Assembly (NCBI GenBank): GCA_018828385.1
Contig: JAHJVE010000003.1
Coordinates: 186,001-250,000, forward strand
Length of the DNA stretch: 64,000 nucleotides
DNA from: Gammaproteobacteria bacterium
GTDB taxonomy: Bacteria; Pseudomonadota; Gammaproteobacteria; Burkholderiales; Rhodocyclaceae
Direction of reading: 5' to 3'
Part shown: positions 8,929 to 19,064 of the stretch, piece after piece
Numbering within the stretch: the stretch's first letter is position 1
Layout: every line of letters begins with the position of its first letter
Position numbers and translations under genes: made by a program
Notes under the pieces: generated by a model
The model's database searches: none
The model's input: only the letters and a program-made list of their open reading frames with translations
What the model was told of the DNA's origin: nothing

Positions 8929-11247
8929 ATGCGCCTGAATATTCTCGCCTTCGCCGCCGGCATCCTCGCTGTACAGATGCAGCCCGAGCTGCCCGGCTGG
9001 GTGCCGTGGGCGATTGCCGGCGGATTTCTCGTGCTGCCGCGTGTGCGCTGGTCGGGCTGGCCGGTTCGCGGGCTTGCACTGTTGGGTTGCCTGGCCCTCG
9101 GCGTCGCCTGGGGTGGCTGGCGGGCCGAAAGTCGGCTGGCCGATCAGCTCGGGGCCGACTGGGAAGGGCGCGATATCGAGGTGGTCGGCGTCGTTGCCGG
9201 CTTGCCGCAGGATTTCAGCAACGGGATACGTTTCGAATTTGACGTAAATTCCCGGTTGACCGTGGGATCGGTCGTTCCGGAGCGCATCATGCTCTCGTGG
9301 TACCACAGCCGGCGCGACGAGGCGCAGCTTGAGCGGCGGACGGTGCGCTCCGGCGAGCGCTGGCGCTTTACGGTGCGCCTGAAGCGGCCGCACGGCAACG
9401 CCAATCCGGGTGGCTTCGATTACGAAGCCTGGCTGCTCGAACGCAATATCCGGGCAAGCGGCTACATCCGTCCGAATCCGCCGCAACGGGTGGACGACTT
9501 GGTCTGGCAGCCGGCTTACGCCTTCGAACGGATGCGCCACGCCATCCGCGACTCGTTTGCCCGGCTGTTGCCGGAGGCCGACTATCCGTGGGGCGGGGTG
9601 CTCGTGGCGCTGGTCATCGGCGACCAGAAGGCGATTCAGGGCGATCTGTGGACGACCTTCAACCGGACCGGGACGACGCACCTCATGTCGATTTCCGGCC
9701 TGCATGTGACCATGGTTGCCGCCCTCTTTGGCTGGCTCGTCAATGTTGGCTGGCGGCGTGTGCCGGCCCTGGCCCTGCGCCTGCCGGCGCAAAAGGCCGG
9801 GCTGCTCGCCGCAGGTCTGGCCGCTTTCGCCTATGCCTTGCTGGCCGGCTTTGCCGTGCCTGCCCAGCGCACGCTGTACATGTTGCTGGTTGCCGCGGCG
9901 GCCATGCTCTCGGGGCGCATCGTGGCGCCGAGCCGGATCCTTTGCCTGGCGCTGCTCGTCGTATTGCTTTTCGACCCGTGGGCGGTGCTGGCGGCCGGCT
10001 TCTGGCTGTCGTTCGGCGCCGTCGGCGCGCTGCTTTACATCGGCTCGGCAACCGTTGGCGAGGCCACCGGCTGGCCGGCAAAATTCCGCGCCTGGGGCGT
10101 CGTGCAGTGGGCCGCGACGCTCGCCTCGCTGCCTGTCCTGCTCCTCGTCTTCCAGCAATTCTCGCTGGTCTCGCCGCTGGCCAATGCGCTGGCCATTCCG
10201 GTCATCAGCTTCATCGTCACGCCGCTCGCCCTGCTCGGCGCCCTTGTTCCGTGGTGGCCCATTCTCGCCCTGGCCCATGGCGTCATGGACTGGCTCATGG
10301 CTTTCCTGAACTGGTGTGCCGGCTGGCCGGTCTGGCTGGCGCCGGCTCCGCCGCTGTGGGCAGTCCTGGCGGCCGGCCTCGGCGCGGCCATCTGCCTCTT
10401 GCCACGCGGCTTGCCCGGGCGCTGGCTGGGGGCGATGCTGTTCGTGCCGGCGCTGTTCTGGCCGGTCGCCAAGCCGCCCGAGGGCGAGGCCTGGATCAGC
10501 GTGCTCGATGTCGGGCAGGGGCTGGCCAGCGTCATCCGGACGCGCGAACACACCCTGATCTACGACCCGGGCCCGCTCTACAGCGCCGAGTCGGATGCCG
10601 GCCAGCGCGTTGTCGTGCCTTATCTGCGCGGGCTGGGGATCGGTCACGTCGACAAGCTCATGGTGACCCACCGTGACGCCGATCATGCCGGCGGAACGGC
10701 ATCTGTGCAGGCGGCGCTGACGGTCGATGAGGTCGTCTCGTCGGTCGTCGGGATCGACGGGCAACCGTGCACCGCCGGCCAGCGCTGGGTTTGGGATGGC
10801 GTTGTTTTCGAGGTGCTGCATCCGCTGGCCGGGGCTTATGCTGCGGCCAGCAAGTCGAATCATCTGTCCTGCGTGTTGCGCGTCGACGCGGCAGGCCAAC
10901 GCATGCTGCTCACTTCGGATATCGAAGCACCCGACGAGGCAGCCTTGCTCCGGCGCTATCCGGACGGGCTGGCGGCCGATGTCCTGCTCATGCCGCACCA
11001 TGGCTCGAAGACGTCGTCGACGCCGCCTTTCCTGCAGGCGGTCGGGGCGCGCCAGGCGGTCATCCCGGTCGGCTATCGCAACCGTTTCGGACACCCCAAG
11101 GCCGAAGTGCTGGCGCGCTACGAGGCCATGGGCGTGGAAATCTGGCGAACCGACCGCGATGGCGCCGTGCGCATCACGCTTGCCGCGGGCGGTGTCGGCT
11201 TGGCCGGCTGGCGGCATGAACATCGCCGCTACTGGCATGGCCGGTGA
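8929..11247 (+). CDS. comEC: DNA internalization channel protein ComEC/Rec2
   Basis: A 772-residue polytopic membrane protein. The N-terminal part holds helices and a DUF4131-like soluble region, the centre (about residues 220-490) the Competence domain with MSISGLHVTM and FAVPAQRT, and the C-terminus (about 500-765) a metallo-beta-lactamase domain with THRDADHAGG. ComEC carries single-stranded DNA across the inner membrane during natural transformation. It stands alone here, divergent from the DUF2062 gene. The region around 9243-9265 encodes SRLTVGS from a degenerate copy of the dispersed repeat. An intact ComEC is consistent with natural competence but does not prove it. Confidence 0.95.
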   Translation: MRLNILAFAAGILAVQMQPELPGWVPWAIAGGFLVLPRVRWSGWPVRGLALLGCLALGVAWGGWRAESRLADQLGADWEGRDIEVVGVVAGLPQDFSNGIRFEFDVNSRLTVGSVVPERIMLSWYHSRRDEAQLERRTVRSGERWRFTVRLKRPHGNANPGGFDYEAWLLERNIRASGYIRPNPPQRVDDLVWQPAYAFERMRHAIRDSFARLLPEADYPWGGVLVALVIGDQKAIQGDLWTTFNRTGTTHLMSISGLHVTMVAALFGWLVNVGWRRVPALALRLPAQKAGLLAAGLAAFAYALLAGFAVPAQRTLYMLLVAAAAMLSGRIVAPSRILCLALLVVLLFDPWAVLAAGFWLSFGAVGALLYIGSATVGEATGWPAKFRAWGVVQWAATLASLPVLLLVFQQFSLVSPLANALAIPVISFIVTPLALLGALVPWWPILALAHGVMDWLMAFLNWCAGWPVWLAPAPPLWAVLAAGLGAAICLLPRGLPGRWLGAMLFVPALFWPVAKPPEGEAWISVLDVGQGLASVIRTREHTLIYDPGPLYSAESDAGQRVVVPYLRGLGIGHVDKLMVTHRDADHAGGTASVQAALTVDEVVSSVVGIDGQPCTAGQRWVWDGVVFEVLHPLAGAYAAASKSNHLSCVLRVDAAGQRMLLTSDIEAPDEAALLRRYPDGLAADVLLMPHHGSKTSSTPPFLQAVGARQAVIPVGYRNRFGHPKAEVLARYEAMGVEIWRTDRDGAVRITLAAGGVGLAGWRHEHRRYWHGR

Positions 11248-11271
11248 TACATTTGAAGCCAAGGAGAAAAG

Positions 11272-12126
11272 ATGGAATTCAAACAACAGATCGTGCAATG
11301 CCTCGGGCCATCGGGCCTGCACCGCATGGCTTACACCGAGTGGGGCGCCCGCGACAATCCGCGCGTCCTCGTCTGCGTCCATGGCCTGACCCGCAACGGC
11401 CGCGATTTCGATGCGCTGGCCGAGGCCATGTCGGGACACTACCGGGTGATTTGTCCGGATGTTGTCGGCCGCGGCCAGAGCAGCCATCTGCGCGATCCGG
11501 CGGCCTACGTCATCCCGCAATACGTTGGCGACATGGTGACGCTGATCGCCCGCCTCAATGTCGAGACCGTGCATTGGGTCGGCACCTCGATGGGCGGCCT
11601 GATCGGCATGGGGCTGGCGGCCCAGGAAGGGACGCCGATCCACAAGATGGTGCTCAACGATGTCGGGCCGGTGATCACCGCCGAATCGTTGCAGCGCATC
11701 GGTGCCTATGTTGGTACCGACCCGGACTGGGCAACTTTCGAGGAGGCGCTGGCCTTCGTCAAATTCGTCAGTGAGCCCTTCGGCGCGCTGACCGAGGCGC
11801 AGTGGTATCACCTGACCGAAACCGGCATTGTCCAGGGCAGCGACGGCCGCTGGCGCTTCCGTTACGACCCGCGCATCGCCGAGCCGTTCCGGGCCGCCTT
11901 TGCCGACAAGGATGTCGACCTCTGGCCGCTCTACGAGCAGATCAAATGCCCGACGCTGGCCATTCGCGGCGCCCAGTCGGACCTGCTGACCCGCGAGACC
12001 TGGCAAAAGATGGCTTCCTGCGGTCCACGGGCAAAACTGGCCGAAATCGAAGGCGTCGGCCATGCCCCGATGTTCCAGTCGGAGGACCAGATAGCCGTCG
12101 TTCGTGATTTCCTGTTGAGCGCATGA
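11272..12126 (+). CDS. Alpha/beta hydrolase
   Basis: A soluble 284-residue alpha/beta-hydrolase fold protein. The nucleophile elbow GTSMGG (serine near residue 105) and the C-terminal catalytic histidine in VGHAPMF near 270 are visible, with HGLTRNGRDFD forming the oxyanion-hole region. The substrate cannot be deduced. It begins 24 bases after comEC with an AAGGAG ribosome site, and its last four bases overlap the next hydrolase (ATGA), so the two are probably co-translated. Confidence 0.88.
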   Translation: MEFKQQIVQCLGPSGLHRMAYTEWGARDNPRVLVCVHGLTRNGRDFDALAEAMSGHYRVICPDVVGRGQSSHLRDPAAYVIPQYVGDMVTLIARLNVETVHWVGTSMGGLIGMGLAAQEGTPIHKMVLNDVGPVITAESLQRIGAYVGTDPDWATFEEALAFVKFVSEPFGALTEAQWYHLTETGIVQGSDGRWRFRYDPRIAEPFRAAFADKDVDLWPLYEQIKCPTLAIRGAQSDLLTRETWQKMASCGPRAKLAEIEGVGHAPMFQSEDQIAVVRDFLLSA

Positions 12127-12884
12127 AGCACATCGTTGTTCAAGGGCTGAAGCTCGAATATCGCGATTTCCCCGCCACCGCCGATGGCCGACCAACCCTG
12201 TTGCTGCTCCACGAAGGTCTCGGTTGCGTCAGCATGTGGCGGCATTTCCCGGAAAAGCTGGCGGCGGCAACCGGTTGTCGACTGATCGTCTGGTCGCGTG
12301 CTGGTTATGGCGGCTCAGAGGCCTATCCGGCGCCGCGCACGCCGCGCTACATGCACCGCGAGGGCGAGGAAATGCTGCCGGCCTTGCTCGCCGCACTGGG
12401 CATCGAGCGGCCGCTGCTCATCGGCCATAGCGACGGTGGCAGCATTGCGCTGATCTTCGCCGGTGCCTTCCCCGAGGTGCCACTCGGCGTTGCCGTCATG
12501 GCCCCGCACGAGTTTGTCGAGGAGGTCACGCTGGTCGGCATCCGCGAGGCCAGAACGGCTTGGCAAACGACCGATTTGCCGAAAAAGCTGGCCCGCTATC
12601 ACCATGAACAGACCGAGCGCGTCTTCCTCGACTGGAACGCTACCTGGCTGTCTCCGGCTTTTCGCGACTGGAACATCGAGGCCTGCCTGGCGCAGATCCG
12701 CTGCCCGGTTCTCGCCATCCAGGGCGTGGACGACGAGTATGCGACGATACGCCAGATCGATGTCATCGCCGAGCAGGTGCCCGGAACGCAGTTGCTCAAG
12801 CTGGCCAACTGCGGCCACTCGCCGCACCGCGATCAGGAAGACGCCGTGCTGGCTGTCTTAACGGCTTTCGTCGGCCGGTTCTGA
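12123..12884 (+). CDS. Alpha/beta hydrolase
   Basis: A 253-residue alpha/beta hydrolase with the elbow GHSDGG near residue 101 and the catalytic histidine in CGHSPHRD near 233. LHEGLGCVSMWRHFP forms the oxyanion loop, as in esterases or haloperoxidase-like members. It is unlike the preceding hydrolase in detail, so the pair is not a recent tandem duplication. ATG overlaps the previous stop by four bases. The 3' end overlaps that of the convergent kinase by 27 bases. The substrate is unknown. Confidence 0.88.
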   Translation: MKHIVVQGLKLEYRDFPATADGRPTLLLLHEGLGCVSMWRHFPEKLAAATGCRLIVWSRAGYGGSEAYPAPRTPRYMHREGEEMLPALLAALGIERPLLIGHSDGGSIALIFAGAFPEVPLGVAVMAPHEFVEEVTLVGIREARTAWQTTDLPKKLARYHHEQTERVFLDWNATWLSPAFRDWNIEACLAQIRCPVLAIQGVDDEYATIRQIDVIAEQVPGTQLLKLANCGHSPHRDQEDAVLAVLTAFVGRF

Positions 12885-14915
12885 TTCGGGCAGCTTCAGC
12901 GCGCCGTTCTCAAGCCAGCGCAGTACCGTGGTGAACAGATTTTCCGGGTTCGCCGGTTTGGCGATGAAGTCGTTCATCCCCACCGCCAGACAGCGTGCCT
13001 GATCCTCAGCGAAGGCGTTGGCGGTCATGGCAATGATCGGGACTTCGCGGCCGTGGGGCAGGGCGCGAATCTGCCGGGTGGCGGACAGGCCGTCCAGGGT
13101 TGGCATCTGGATGTCCATGAGGATCAGGTCATAGCGTTCTCGGCGGACGCGGTCGACGGCCTGGGCGCCGTCATCGATCGTGTCGACCAGGAGTCCGGCA
13201 TCGCTCAGGATTTCCCGGGCAATTTCGCGGTTGATCGGCTCGTCCTCGACGAGGAGGATGCGCCGTCCCGGGAAGCTCCGTCGCAAGCGGCTTTCGGCGT
13301 CATCCGGTTGGGCGCATGACGTCGATGCCTGGGGCTGACTTCCTTTTTTCAGTCGCGCCGTAAACCAGAAGGTGCTGCCTTTGCCGAGCGTGCTGCTGGC
13401 GCCCGCCGTGCCGCCCATGTGCTCGGCCAGCTTGCGGGTAATGGCCAGCCCGAGCCCGGTTCCCCCGTATTGTCGGGTCAGCGTGTTGTCGGCCTGCTCG
13501 AAGGCGGCGAACAGCCTGGGCAGGTCTTCGGCGGCGATGCCAACGCCAGTGTCCTCAACCTCGAAGCGGAGCAGCGCACTGTCGGCGGTGTCTTCGAGAA
13601 GACGGACGCGCAGGGTCACGCTGCCGCTGTCGGTGAACTTGACGGCATTGGCAGCGAAGTTGAGCAGGGCTTGTTGCAGGGCGGTCTGGTCGCCGAGCAG
13701 GGCGAACGACACGGGCTCGGCTTGGCTGTTGAGTCTGATCTGCCTGGCCTGCGCCGCAGCTTGCACCATGGTCAGGACGTTATCGAGAATCAGCCCGAGC
13801 TGAACGGCGGTTTCGGCCAGAACGAGTTTTCCGGCCTCGATTTTCGACAATTCGAGAATGGCGTTGATGATGCTGAGCAGGTGTTGCCCGGCATTTTCGA
13901 GTTTGGCCAGTTGTCCGGCCTGCGTGGCCGTGAGTCCGCCGCGCCGGATCAGGTAGGCCATGCCGGTGATGGCATTGAGCGGCGTGCGGATTTCGTGGCT
14001 CATGTTGGCCAGGAAGGCGCTTTTGGCGATGCTCGCGGCTTCGGCCGCTTCCTTGGCGCGGGAGAGTTCGGCAGTGCGCTCTTCAACGAGCTGTTCCAGA
14101 CGGTCGCGGTGCGCTGCCAGTTCTGCCTGCTCGGCTTTGCTCCGGGTGACGTCGCGGGTGATGGAGAGCACGCAGGACTGGCCGTCGAAGCTCATCGGCG
14201 ATACCGAGAACATGCCCCAGAACACCTCACCCCCTTTTTTTCGAAACAGGGCTTCGAAAGCAAACCGGGAATTCTTCTCAAGCACTTGCTGGCTGAAGAC
14301 CTGGCGATCCTCCGGGTTGGCCCAGATGGAGATTTCCAGCGAACTGTGGCCGATGAGTTCATGGCGCGCGTAGCCGCTCATGTCGAGAAAGGCTTGGTTG
14401 ACCTCGAGATAAACGCCGTCCTGCAGGCGGGTGATGGCAAGGGCATCTAGCGTCGTCTCGAAGGCGGTACGGTAGCGCGTTTCACTGTCTGCCTGGGCCT
14501 GCTGCGAGCGGATGACGTCGCTGATGTCGCGGAAATACCAGACGCGGCCGAGATATTGCCCATCGTTGCCGCGCAAGGCGGTCGAGTAGCGTTTCAGGGT
14601 TCGCCCGTCGCTGAGCGGAATGGTGCAGTCGTCGCGCTGGTCGGGGTCAGCGTACAGGGCCTGGACGCGGGCAAGGAAGGGGTCGCGGTCGCGAACCTGG
14701 GCCAGACCCTTGGCGAGGATGGCGGCGTCGGATGTGCCGATCAGGGCTTCCAGCGGGCCGCTCGGGCGGGGAATGTTCCAGGTCGTGAAAAAGCGTTCGT
14801 TGACCGAAACGATTTTGTCTTGATCATCGACCACCAGAATGCCGTCGGGCGCTTCGCCAAGGATGGCGCTGTGCAGGGAACTGCGAAAGGCTTCGCTGTG
14901 TTGGTCGGCAGACAT
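12858..14915 (-). CDS. PAS-domain hybrid sensor histidine kinase
   Basis: A soluble kinase of 685 residues from ATG 14915 ([10 protein letters not shown]; an upstream in-frame start at 14954 is possible). Order: PAS (about residues 15-140), second PAS (about 145-270), coiled coil, HisKA with SHEIRTPLN, HATPase with DTGVGIA and GGTGLGLAI, and a C-terminal receiver domain with LILMDIQMP. There is no transmembrane helix, so it senses a cytoplasmic signal. No partner regulator lies next to it. The segment VSVNERF near 14790-14805 resembles the dispersed-repeat translation but is also normal PAS sequence. Confidence 0.92.
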   Translation of the reverse strand: MSADQHSEAFRSSLHSAILGEAPDGILVVDDQDKIVSVNERFFTTWNIPRPSGPLEALIGTSDAAILAKGLAQVRDRDPFLARVQALYADPDQRDDCTIPLSDGRTLKRYSTALRGNDGQYLGRVWYFRDISDVIRSQQAQADSETRYRTAFETTLDALAITRLQDGVYLEVNQAFLDMSGYARHELIGHSSLEISIWANPEDRQVFSQQVLEKNSRFAFEALFRKKGGEVFWGMFSVSPMSFDGQSCVLSITRDVTRSKAEQAELAAHRDRLEQLVEERTAELSRAKEAAEAASIAKSAFLANMSHEIRTPLNAITGMAYLIRRGGLTATQAGQLAKLENAGQHLLSIINAILELSKIEAGKLVLAETAVQLGLILDNVLTMVQAAAQARQIRLNSQAEPVSFALLGDQTALQQALLNFAANAVKFTDSGSVTLRVRLLEDTADSALLRFEVEDTGVGIAAEDLPRLFAAFEQADNTLTRQYGGTGLGLAITRKLAEHMGGTAGASSTLGKGSTFWFTARLKKGSQPQASTSCAQPDDAESRLRRSFPGRRILLVEDEPINREIAREILSDAGLLVDTIDDGAQAVDRVRRERYDLILMDIQMPTLDGLSATRQIRALPHGREVPIIAMTANAFAEDQARCLAVGMNDFIAKPANPENLFTTVLRWLENGALKLPESEPADESR

Positions 14916-15015
14916 TTGCAGATATTTTCCGGGCTTGGAACCTCGATATGCCAAATATCATACCCGCGTTGTGGCGGGCTGTACTTCTGCCGTTACGTCG
15001 CTGTTTGCTGCGCCA

Positions 15016-15786
15016 TCATTGACCGGCTTTTTCGAGCGGAAGGCGGCTCAGCGGATCCTGAAGGTAGTAGCGGCAGAGCAGGCCGTAGATGGCCGGATAT
15101 TCCCCGGCGACGACGTCGGGGATGTCGAAGAAACTTTCGGACAGGACAGCGAAAAATTCGGCCGGGTCGGTACTGGCGTAGGGGTCGATAGGCGTATCTT
15201 CGCCGCTGTCCACGCGCTGGCAGAAATCATCGTAGGCCGCCGAAAATTTGGCTTCCCACTCCGTTTCGCTGATGCCCGAATGCAGCGCCGGCATGCCGTC
15301 CGCTTCGGCGTTGAGCATGTCCAGCTTGTGGGCGAATTCGTGGATCACCACGTTGTAGCCGTCGCCGGCCATTTGCACGTCGTGCCAGGAAATGATCAGC
15401 GGTCCGCCTTCCCAGGCCTCCCCGGAAAGCACGTCGTCGTATTCGTGGACGACGCCGGATTCGTCCTCGATGCGGCGCGGCACGACGAATTCGTCCGGGT
15501 AAACGACAATGCCGACCCACTCGCGATAGGCCGCCAGGCCCAGCTTGAGGATGGGCAGACAGCCCTGGGCGGCGATGGAAACGCAGATTTCGTCGCTCAG
15601 TTCGAGGCCGCCGGCGGTGCTGAATTCCTTCTCGGCGAGAAAGGCTTCGGCTTTCAATTTCAGCTCTTTTTTCTCGTTGACCGTAAGAACGTCGAGAAAG
15701 GGCAGCGCGGCGACGGTTGCCGCCCACAGTGTGTCGGGGATCGGCGGCGACTTCTTGCCGCGCAGGCGGTCGAGCAGGGATCTCAT
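15016..15786 (-). CDS. mtfA: MtfA-type zinc-dependent peptidase (M90)
   Basis: A 256-residue cytosolic protein matching MtfA, which in E. coli binds the repressor Mlc and has aminopeptidase activity. The zinc motif HEFAH occurs near residue 148 in VVIHEFAHKLDMLN, and a downstream glutamate in FAVLSESFFD fits the third ligand. Its ATG overlaps the stop of the EamA transporter by four bases. LTVNEKKELKLK near 15665-15687 coincides with a degenerate copy of the dispersed repeat. No Mlc/PTS gene is nearby, so the regulatory role known in E. coli may not apply. Confidence 0.9.
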   Translation of the reverse strand: MRSLLDRLRGKKSPPIPDTLWAATVAALPFLDVLTVNEKKELKLKAEAFLAEKEFSTAGGLELSDEICVSIAAQGCLPILKLGLAAYREWVGIVVYPDEFVVPRRIEDESGVVHEYDDVLSGEAWEGGPLIISWHDVQMAGDGYNVVIHEFAHKLDMLNAEADGMPALHSGISETEWEAKFSAAYDDFCQRVDSGEDTPIDPYASTDPAEFFAVLSESFFDIPDVVAGEYPAIYGLLCRYYLQDPLSRLPLEKAGQ

Positions 15787-16667
15787 CGTTTCATCGTCAG
15801 CCAGATACCCGTGAAGATCAGGCCGATGCCGAAGTAGTGGTACCAGAACGGGATTTCACCGAGAAACAGGAAGGAGAGCAGCGTCCCGAACACCGGCATG
15901 AGGTGGATGAACAGGCTGGCCTTGCTGGCGCCAACTTCAGCCACGCCCTTGTTGTAGAAAATGTAGCCGACGAAACTGGGAAAGATGCCGACGTAAGCCA
16001 GCGCGCTGAGCGAGCCGAGGTTGAGGTTGATGTGCCGGCCCTGCATGAGTTCCCAGGCATAGGCCGGGGCCAGGGCGCAGAGGCCGATGACGGTGGTCGC
16101 GCCGAGCATGAGCATGGGATGGACGCCGGCCGGGCGCCAGCCCAGAGCCACCGTGTAGATGGCCCAGTCGAGCACGGCGACGAGCATCCAGACATCGCCG
16201 ACATTGAGGTTGAGATGGGCGAGCACGGCGAGATCGCCGCGCGAGACGATGGTCATGGCGCCGCACAGCGAAATGAAGACGCCAAGCCCTTCGATGCGGC
16301 GCAGATGCTTGCCGAGAAAGGCCCAGGAAATGGCGATGGTGGCGATCGGGATGAAGGAATTGAGCAGCGCGGCATTGGTCGCCGTGGTGTGCTGCAGCGC
16401 CAGGTAGGCGAAGGTGTTGTAGCCGCCGACGCCGAGCAGGCCGAGGACGAGCAGCGGCTTCCAGCCTTGCTTGAGCAGCGGCCACTGGCTTTTGAGGTGG
16501 GGCAGCGCCAGCGGCAGGATGAGCGCGAGGGCAATGGCCCAGCGCCAGAAGGACATGGTCAGCGGCGGAATGTCGCCCCGGCTGGCACGGCCAACCACCA
16601 TGTTTCCTGACCACGAGAGAACGGTCAGCGTCAGCAGAAGATAAGGGTTGGCGAAGAGTTTTTTCAT
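15783..16667 (-). CDS. EamA/DMT-family transporter
   Basis: A 294-residue integral membrane protein with about ten hydrophobic helices in two related halves, the normal layout of drug/metabolite exporters (EamA family). PFxWxxxR-like features are replaced here by SFWRWAIALAL. The substrate is unknown. It is divergent from relA with less than 60 bases between start codons and overlaps mtfA at its 3' end. Confidence 0.9.
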   Translation of the reverse strand: MKKLFANPYLLLTLTVLSWSGNMVVGRASRGDIPPLTMSFWRWAIALALILPLALPHLKSQWPLLKQGWKPLLVLGLLGVGGYNTFAYLALQHTTATNAALLNSFIPIATIAISWAFLGKHLRRIEGLGVFISLCGAMTIVSRGDLAVLAHLNLNVGDVWMLVAVLDWAIYTVALGWRPAGVHPMLMLGATTVIGLCALAPAYAWELMQGRHINLNLGSLSALAYVGIFPSFVGYIFYNKGVAEVGASKASLFIHLMPVFGTLLSFLFLGEIPFWYHYFGIGLIFTGIWLTMKR

Positions 16668-16713
16668 CGTCGGCGGATTATGCCCGATGAGCCCGCTGCA
16701 TGCGCCACCCCGC

Positions 16714-16719
16714 TATAAT
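16714..16719 (+). promoter_or_regulatory. Consensus -10 element immediately upstream of relA
   Basis: TATAAT ends seven bases before the chosen relA ATG (16726), so transcription would begin at or next to the start codon. No convincing -35 hexamer lies 16-18 bases upstream. The element could give a leaderless relA mRNA. Confidence 0.5.
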
Positions 16720-16725
16720 TGCGGC

Positions 16726-18948
16726 ATGGTTTCCGTCGCCCATTCTGTCGCTTCGCAAAGCGACTTCGAACAGTTCCTCGTCAAGCTGACCGAGGGCCTT
16801 GCTCCGGCCGATGCCGAGCGTCTCAAATCAGCCGTCGAATACGCCTGGACTACCTACGGCGAACGCACGCTGGGCAGCGGCGAGCGCATCTGGTCCCACG
16901 CCCTGGGCATGGCCGTCATCGTGGCCGGCCTCAAGCTCGATGTCGAGTCGCGCATCGCGGCGGTCCTTTTCGCCATCCCGGCTCAGGATGAGCACGGCGT
17001 CGCCAGCATCGAAACGCGCTTCGGCAAGCCGGCGGCGCATCTCGTGCACGGTATTTCGCGCCTCAACAAGTTGCGGCCGATTGCCAAGGGTTTTGTCGCC
17101 ACCAACATCGAGGCCGGCGAGGTCAATCCGGTCGAGATGAAGGCGCAGATTGAAGTGCTGCGCAAAATGCTGCTGGCCATGGTTGAGGACATTCGCGTTG
17201 TCCTCCTGCGTCTGGCCAGCCGGACGCAGACCCTGCGCTTCTACGCGGCCAATCCGGACGACCTGCGCGTTCAGGTGGCGCGCGAAACGCTGGAACTCTA
17301 TTCGCCGCTGGCCAACCGGCTCGGCGTCTGGGAGCTGAAGTGGGAACTCGAGGACCTGTCCTTCCGCTTCATCCACCCGGACATCTACAAGAAACTGGCC
17401 AAGCAGCTCGACGAAAAACGCAGCGAACGCGAGCAGTTCATTGTCGATGCCGTGGCCAAGGTGCGCAGCGAGCTCGAAGCGGCCGGCGTCAAGGGGGCCG
17501 AAATCTACGGTCGGCCAAAGCACATCTACAGCATCTGGAACAAGATGCACAAAAAGGGCGTCGACTTTTCCGAAGTCTATGACGTGCGCGCCCTGCGCAT
17601 CATCGTCGATGACCTGCGCGAGTGCTACACCGCGCTCGGTATCGTGCACAACCTGTGGCTGCCGATTCCCAAGGAATTCGACGACTACATCTCGAATCCC
17701 AAGGGCAACAACTACCGCTCACTGCACACCGCCGTGCGCTGCCCGGACGGACGCAGCCTGGAAATCCAGATCCGTACCTGGGAAATGCACAAGCACGCCG
17801 AACTCGGCGTTGCCGCCCACTGGCGCTACAAGGAAGGCAGCAAGCGGACGACCGAGGACGATTACGACGAAAAGATCGCCTGGCTGCGCCAACTGCTGAC
17901 CTGGAAGGACGAAGTCGCCGACAGCTCGGACTGGGTCAAGCACTACAAGCAGGCGGCGCTCGACGAGACCATCTACGTCATCACGCCGCAGGGCAAGGTG
18001 GTCGATTTGCCGGCCGGTTCGACGCCGGTCGATTTCGCCTATCGCGTGCATACCGATCTCGGCCACCGTTGCCGGGGCGCCAAGATCGCCGGCCATCTGG
18101 TGCCGCTCAACACGGCGCTGGAAACCGGGCAGGAAGTCGAGATCGTCACCGCCAAGGTCGGCGGCCCGTCGCGCGACTGGCTCAACCCGCTGCTCGGCTA
18201 TATCCACACCAAGAGCGCCCGGGTCAAAGTGCGCGCCTGGTTCTCGAATCTGGCGCTCGAAGAAACGCTCGGCGAAGGGCGCAGCCTGATCGCCAAGGAA
18301 TTGCAGCGGGCCGGCCAGACCGGGGCGAATATCGAGGAACTCTCGCACAAGCTGGGTTTTGCCAAGGCCGACGACCTGTACATCGCCGCCGCCCGGGGTG
18401 ATCTCAATCAGCGGCAGTTCCAGGCCGTCGCCAAGGGTGCCGACCTGCTCGCCGAAACCCAACTGCCGGACGAGGTACTGACCAAGCCGAGCAAGCCGGT
18501 CCAGGGCAACCAGGGGATACTGATCGTCGGCGTCGACAAGCTGCTGACCCAGCTCGCCCGTTGTTGCAAGCCGGCCCCGCCCGACGAAATCCAGGGTTTC
18601 ATCACGCGCGGCAAGGGCATTTCCATCCACCGCATGGACTGCCCCAATTTTGCCAACCTGGCCGCCCTGCACCCCGAGCGCGTCATCGAAACCGACTGGG
18701 GCGGGACAACGACCGGCGTCTTTGCTGCCGACATCATTGTCGACGCCCATGACCGCCAGGGCCTGCTGCGCGACATTTCCGAAATCTTCACCCGCGAGCG
18801 GCTCAATGTCGTCGGCGTCAATACCCAGTCCAAGCAGGGCAAGGCGCACATGAGCTTTACCGTCGAAATCACCAACCTGCAGCAAATGCAGAAAACGCTG
18901 ACGCTCATCCACGAGGTCGAAGGCGTCGTCGGCGTACGCCGCGCCTGA
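16726..18948 (+). CDS. relA: GTP pyrophosphokinase RelA
   Basis: A 740-residue RelA from ATG 16726 (MVSVAHSV). RelA makes (p)ppGpp when uncharged tRNA enters the ribosome. The N-terminal hydrolase region lacks the HD catalytic pair (AAVLFAIPAQDE), so this is the synthetase-only paralogue. The synthetase domain carries EFDDYISNPKGNNYRSLHT, whose EXDD motif marks RelA rather than SpoT. A TGS domain follows (about residues 420-480), then a conserved-cysteine helical region with LARCCKP and a C-terminal ACT domain. A long upstream extension of the frame to 16648 lies antisense to the EamA gene and is unlikely. Confidence 0.95.
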   Translation: MVSVAHSVASQSDFEQFLVKLTEGLAPADAERLKSAVEYAWTTYGERTLGSGERIWSHALGMAVIVAGLKLDVESRIAAVLFAIPAQDEHGVASIETRFGKPAAHLVHGISRLNKLRPIAKGFVATNIEAGEVNPVEMKAQIEVLRKMLLAMVEDIRVVLLRLASRTQTLRFYAANPDDLRVQVARETLELYSPLANRLGVWELKWELEDLSFRFIHPDIYKKLAKQLDEKRSEREQFIVDAVAKVRSELEAAGVKGAEIYGRPKHIYSIWNKMHKKGVDFSEVYDVRALRIIVDDLRECYTALGIVHNLWLPIPKEFDDYISNPKGNNYRSLHTAVRCPDGRSLEIQIRTWEMHKHAELGVAAHWRYKEGSKRTTEDDYDEKIAWLRQLLTWKDEVADSSDWVKHYKQAALDETIYVITPQGKVVDLPAGSTPVDFAYRVHTDLGHRCRGAKIAGHLVPLNTALETGQEVEIVTAKVGGPSRDWLNPLLGYIHTKSARVKVRAWFSNLALEETLGEGRSLIAKELQRAGQTGANIEELSHKLGFAKADDLYIAAARGDLNQRQFQAVAKGADLLAETQLPDEVLTKPSKPVQGNQGILIVGVDKLLTQLARCCKPAPPDEIQGFITRGKGISIHRMDCPNFANLAALHPERVIETDWGGTTTGVFAADIIVDAHDRQGLLRDISEIFTRERLNVVGVNTQSKQGKAHMSFTVEITNLQQMQKTLTLIHEVEGVVGVRRA

Positions 18949-18973
18949 GCGGTCTGGCTAACCGGGAGAAGGC

Positions 18974-19033
18974 ATGAAGGCACTCGCCGCCATCGTGGGG
19001 GTGGGCAGCGCTTTATGCTGGATGACGGTGTAA
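18974..19033 (+). pseudogene. 19-codon remnant or leader ORF after relA
   Basis: A strong ribosome site (GGGAGAAGG) precedes ATG 18974, and the frame reads MKALAAIVGVGSALCWMTV before TAA at 19031-19033. It looks like the beginning of a signal peptide or membrane anchor cut off where the lower-G+C segment begins. It could be the stub of a gene that was truncated by insertion of the next gene, or a genuine tiny ORF. Confidence 0.4.
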
Positions 19034-19064
19034 AGCGAAGCTGATACAGGTTTGGTATTTCGAC

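Noticed and set aside
8305..12195. A 1296-residue open frame on the minus strand
   Set aside because: All but its last 181 residues are antisense to comEC and a hydrolase, with low-complexity Arg/Gly/Ala sequence and no domain. Only the DUF2062 end is real.
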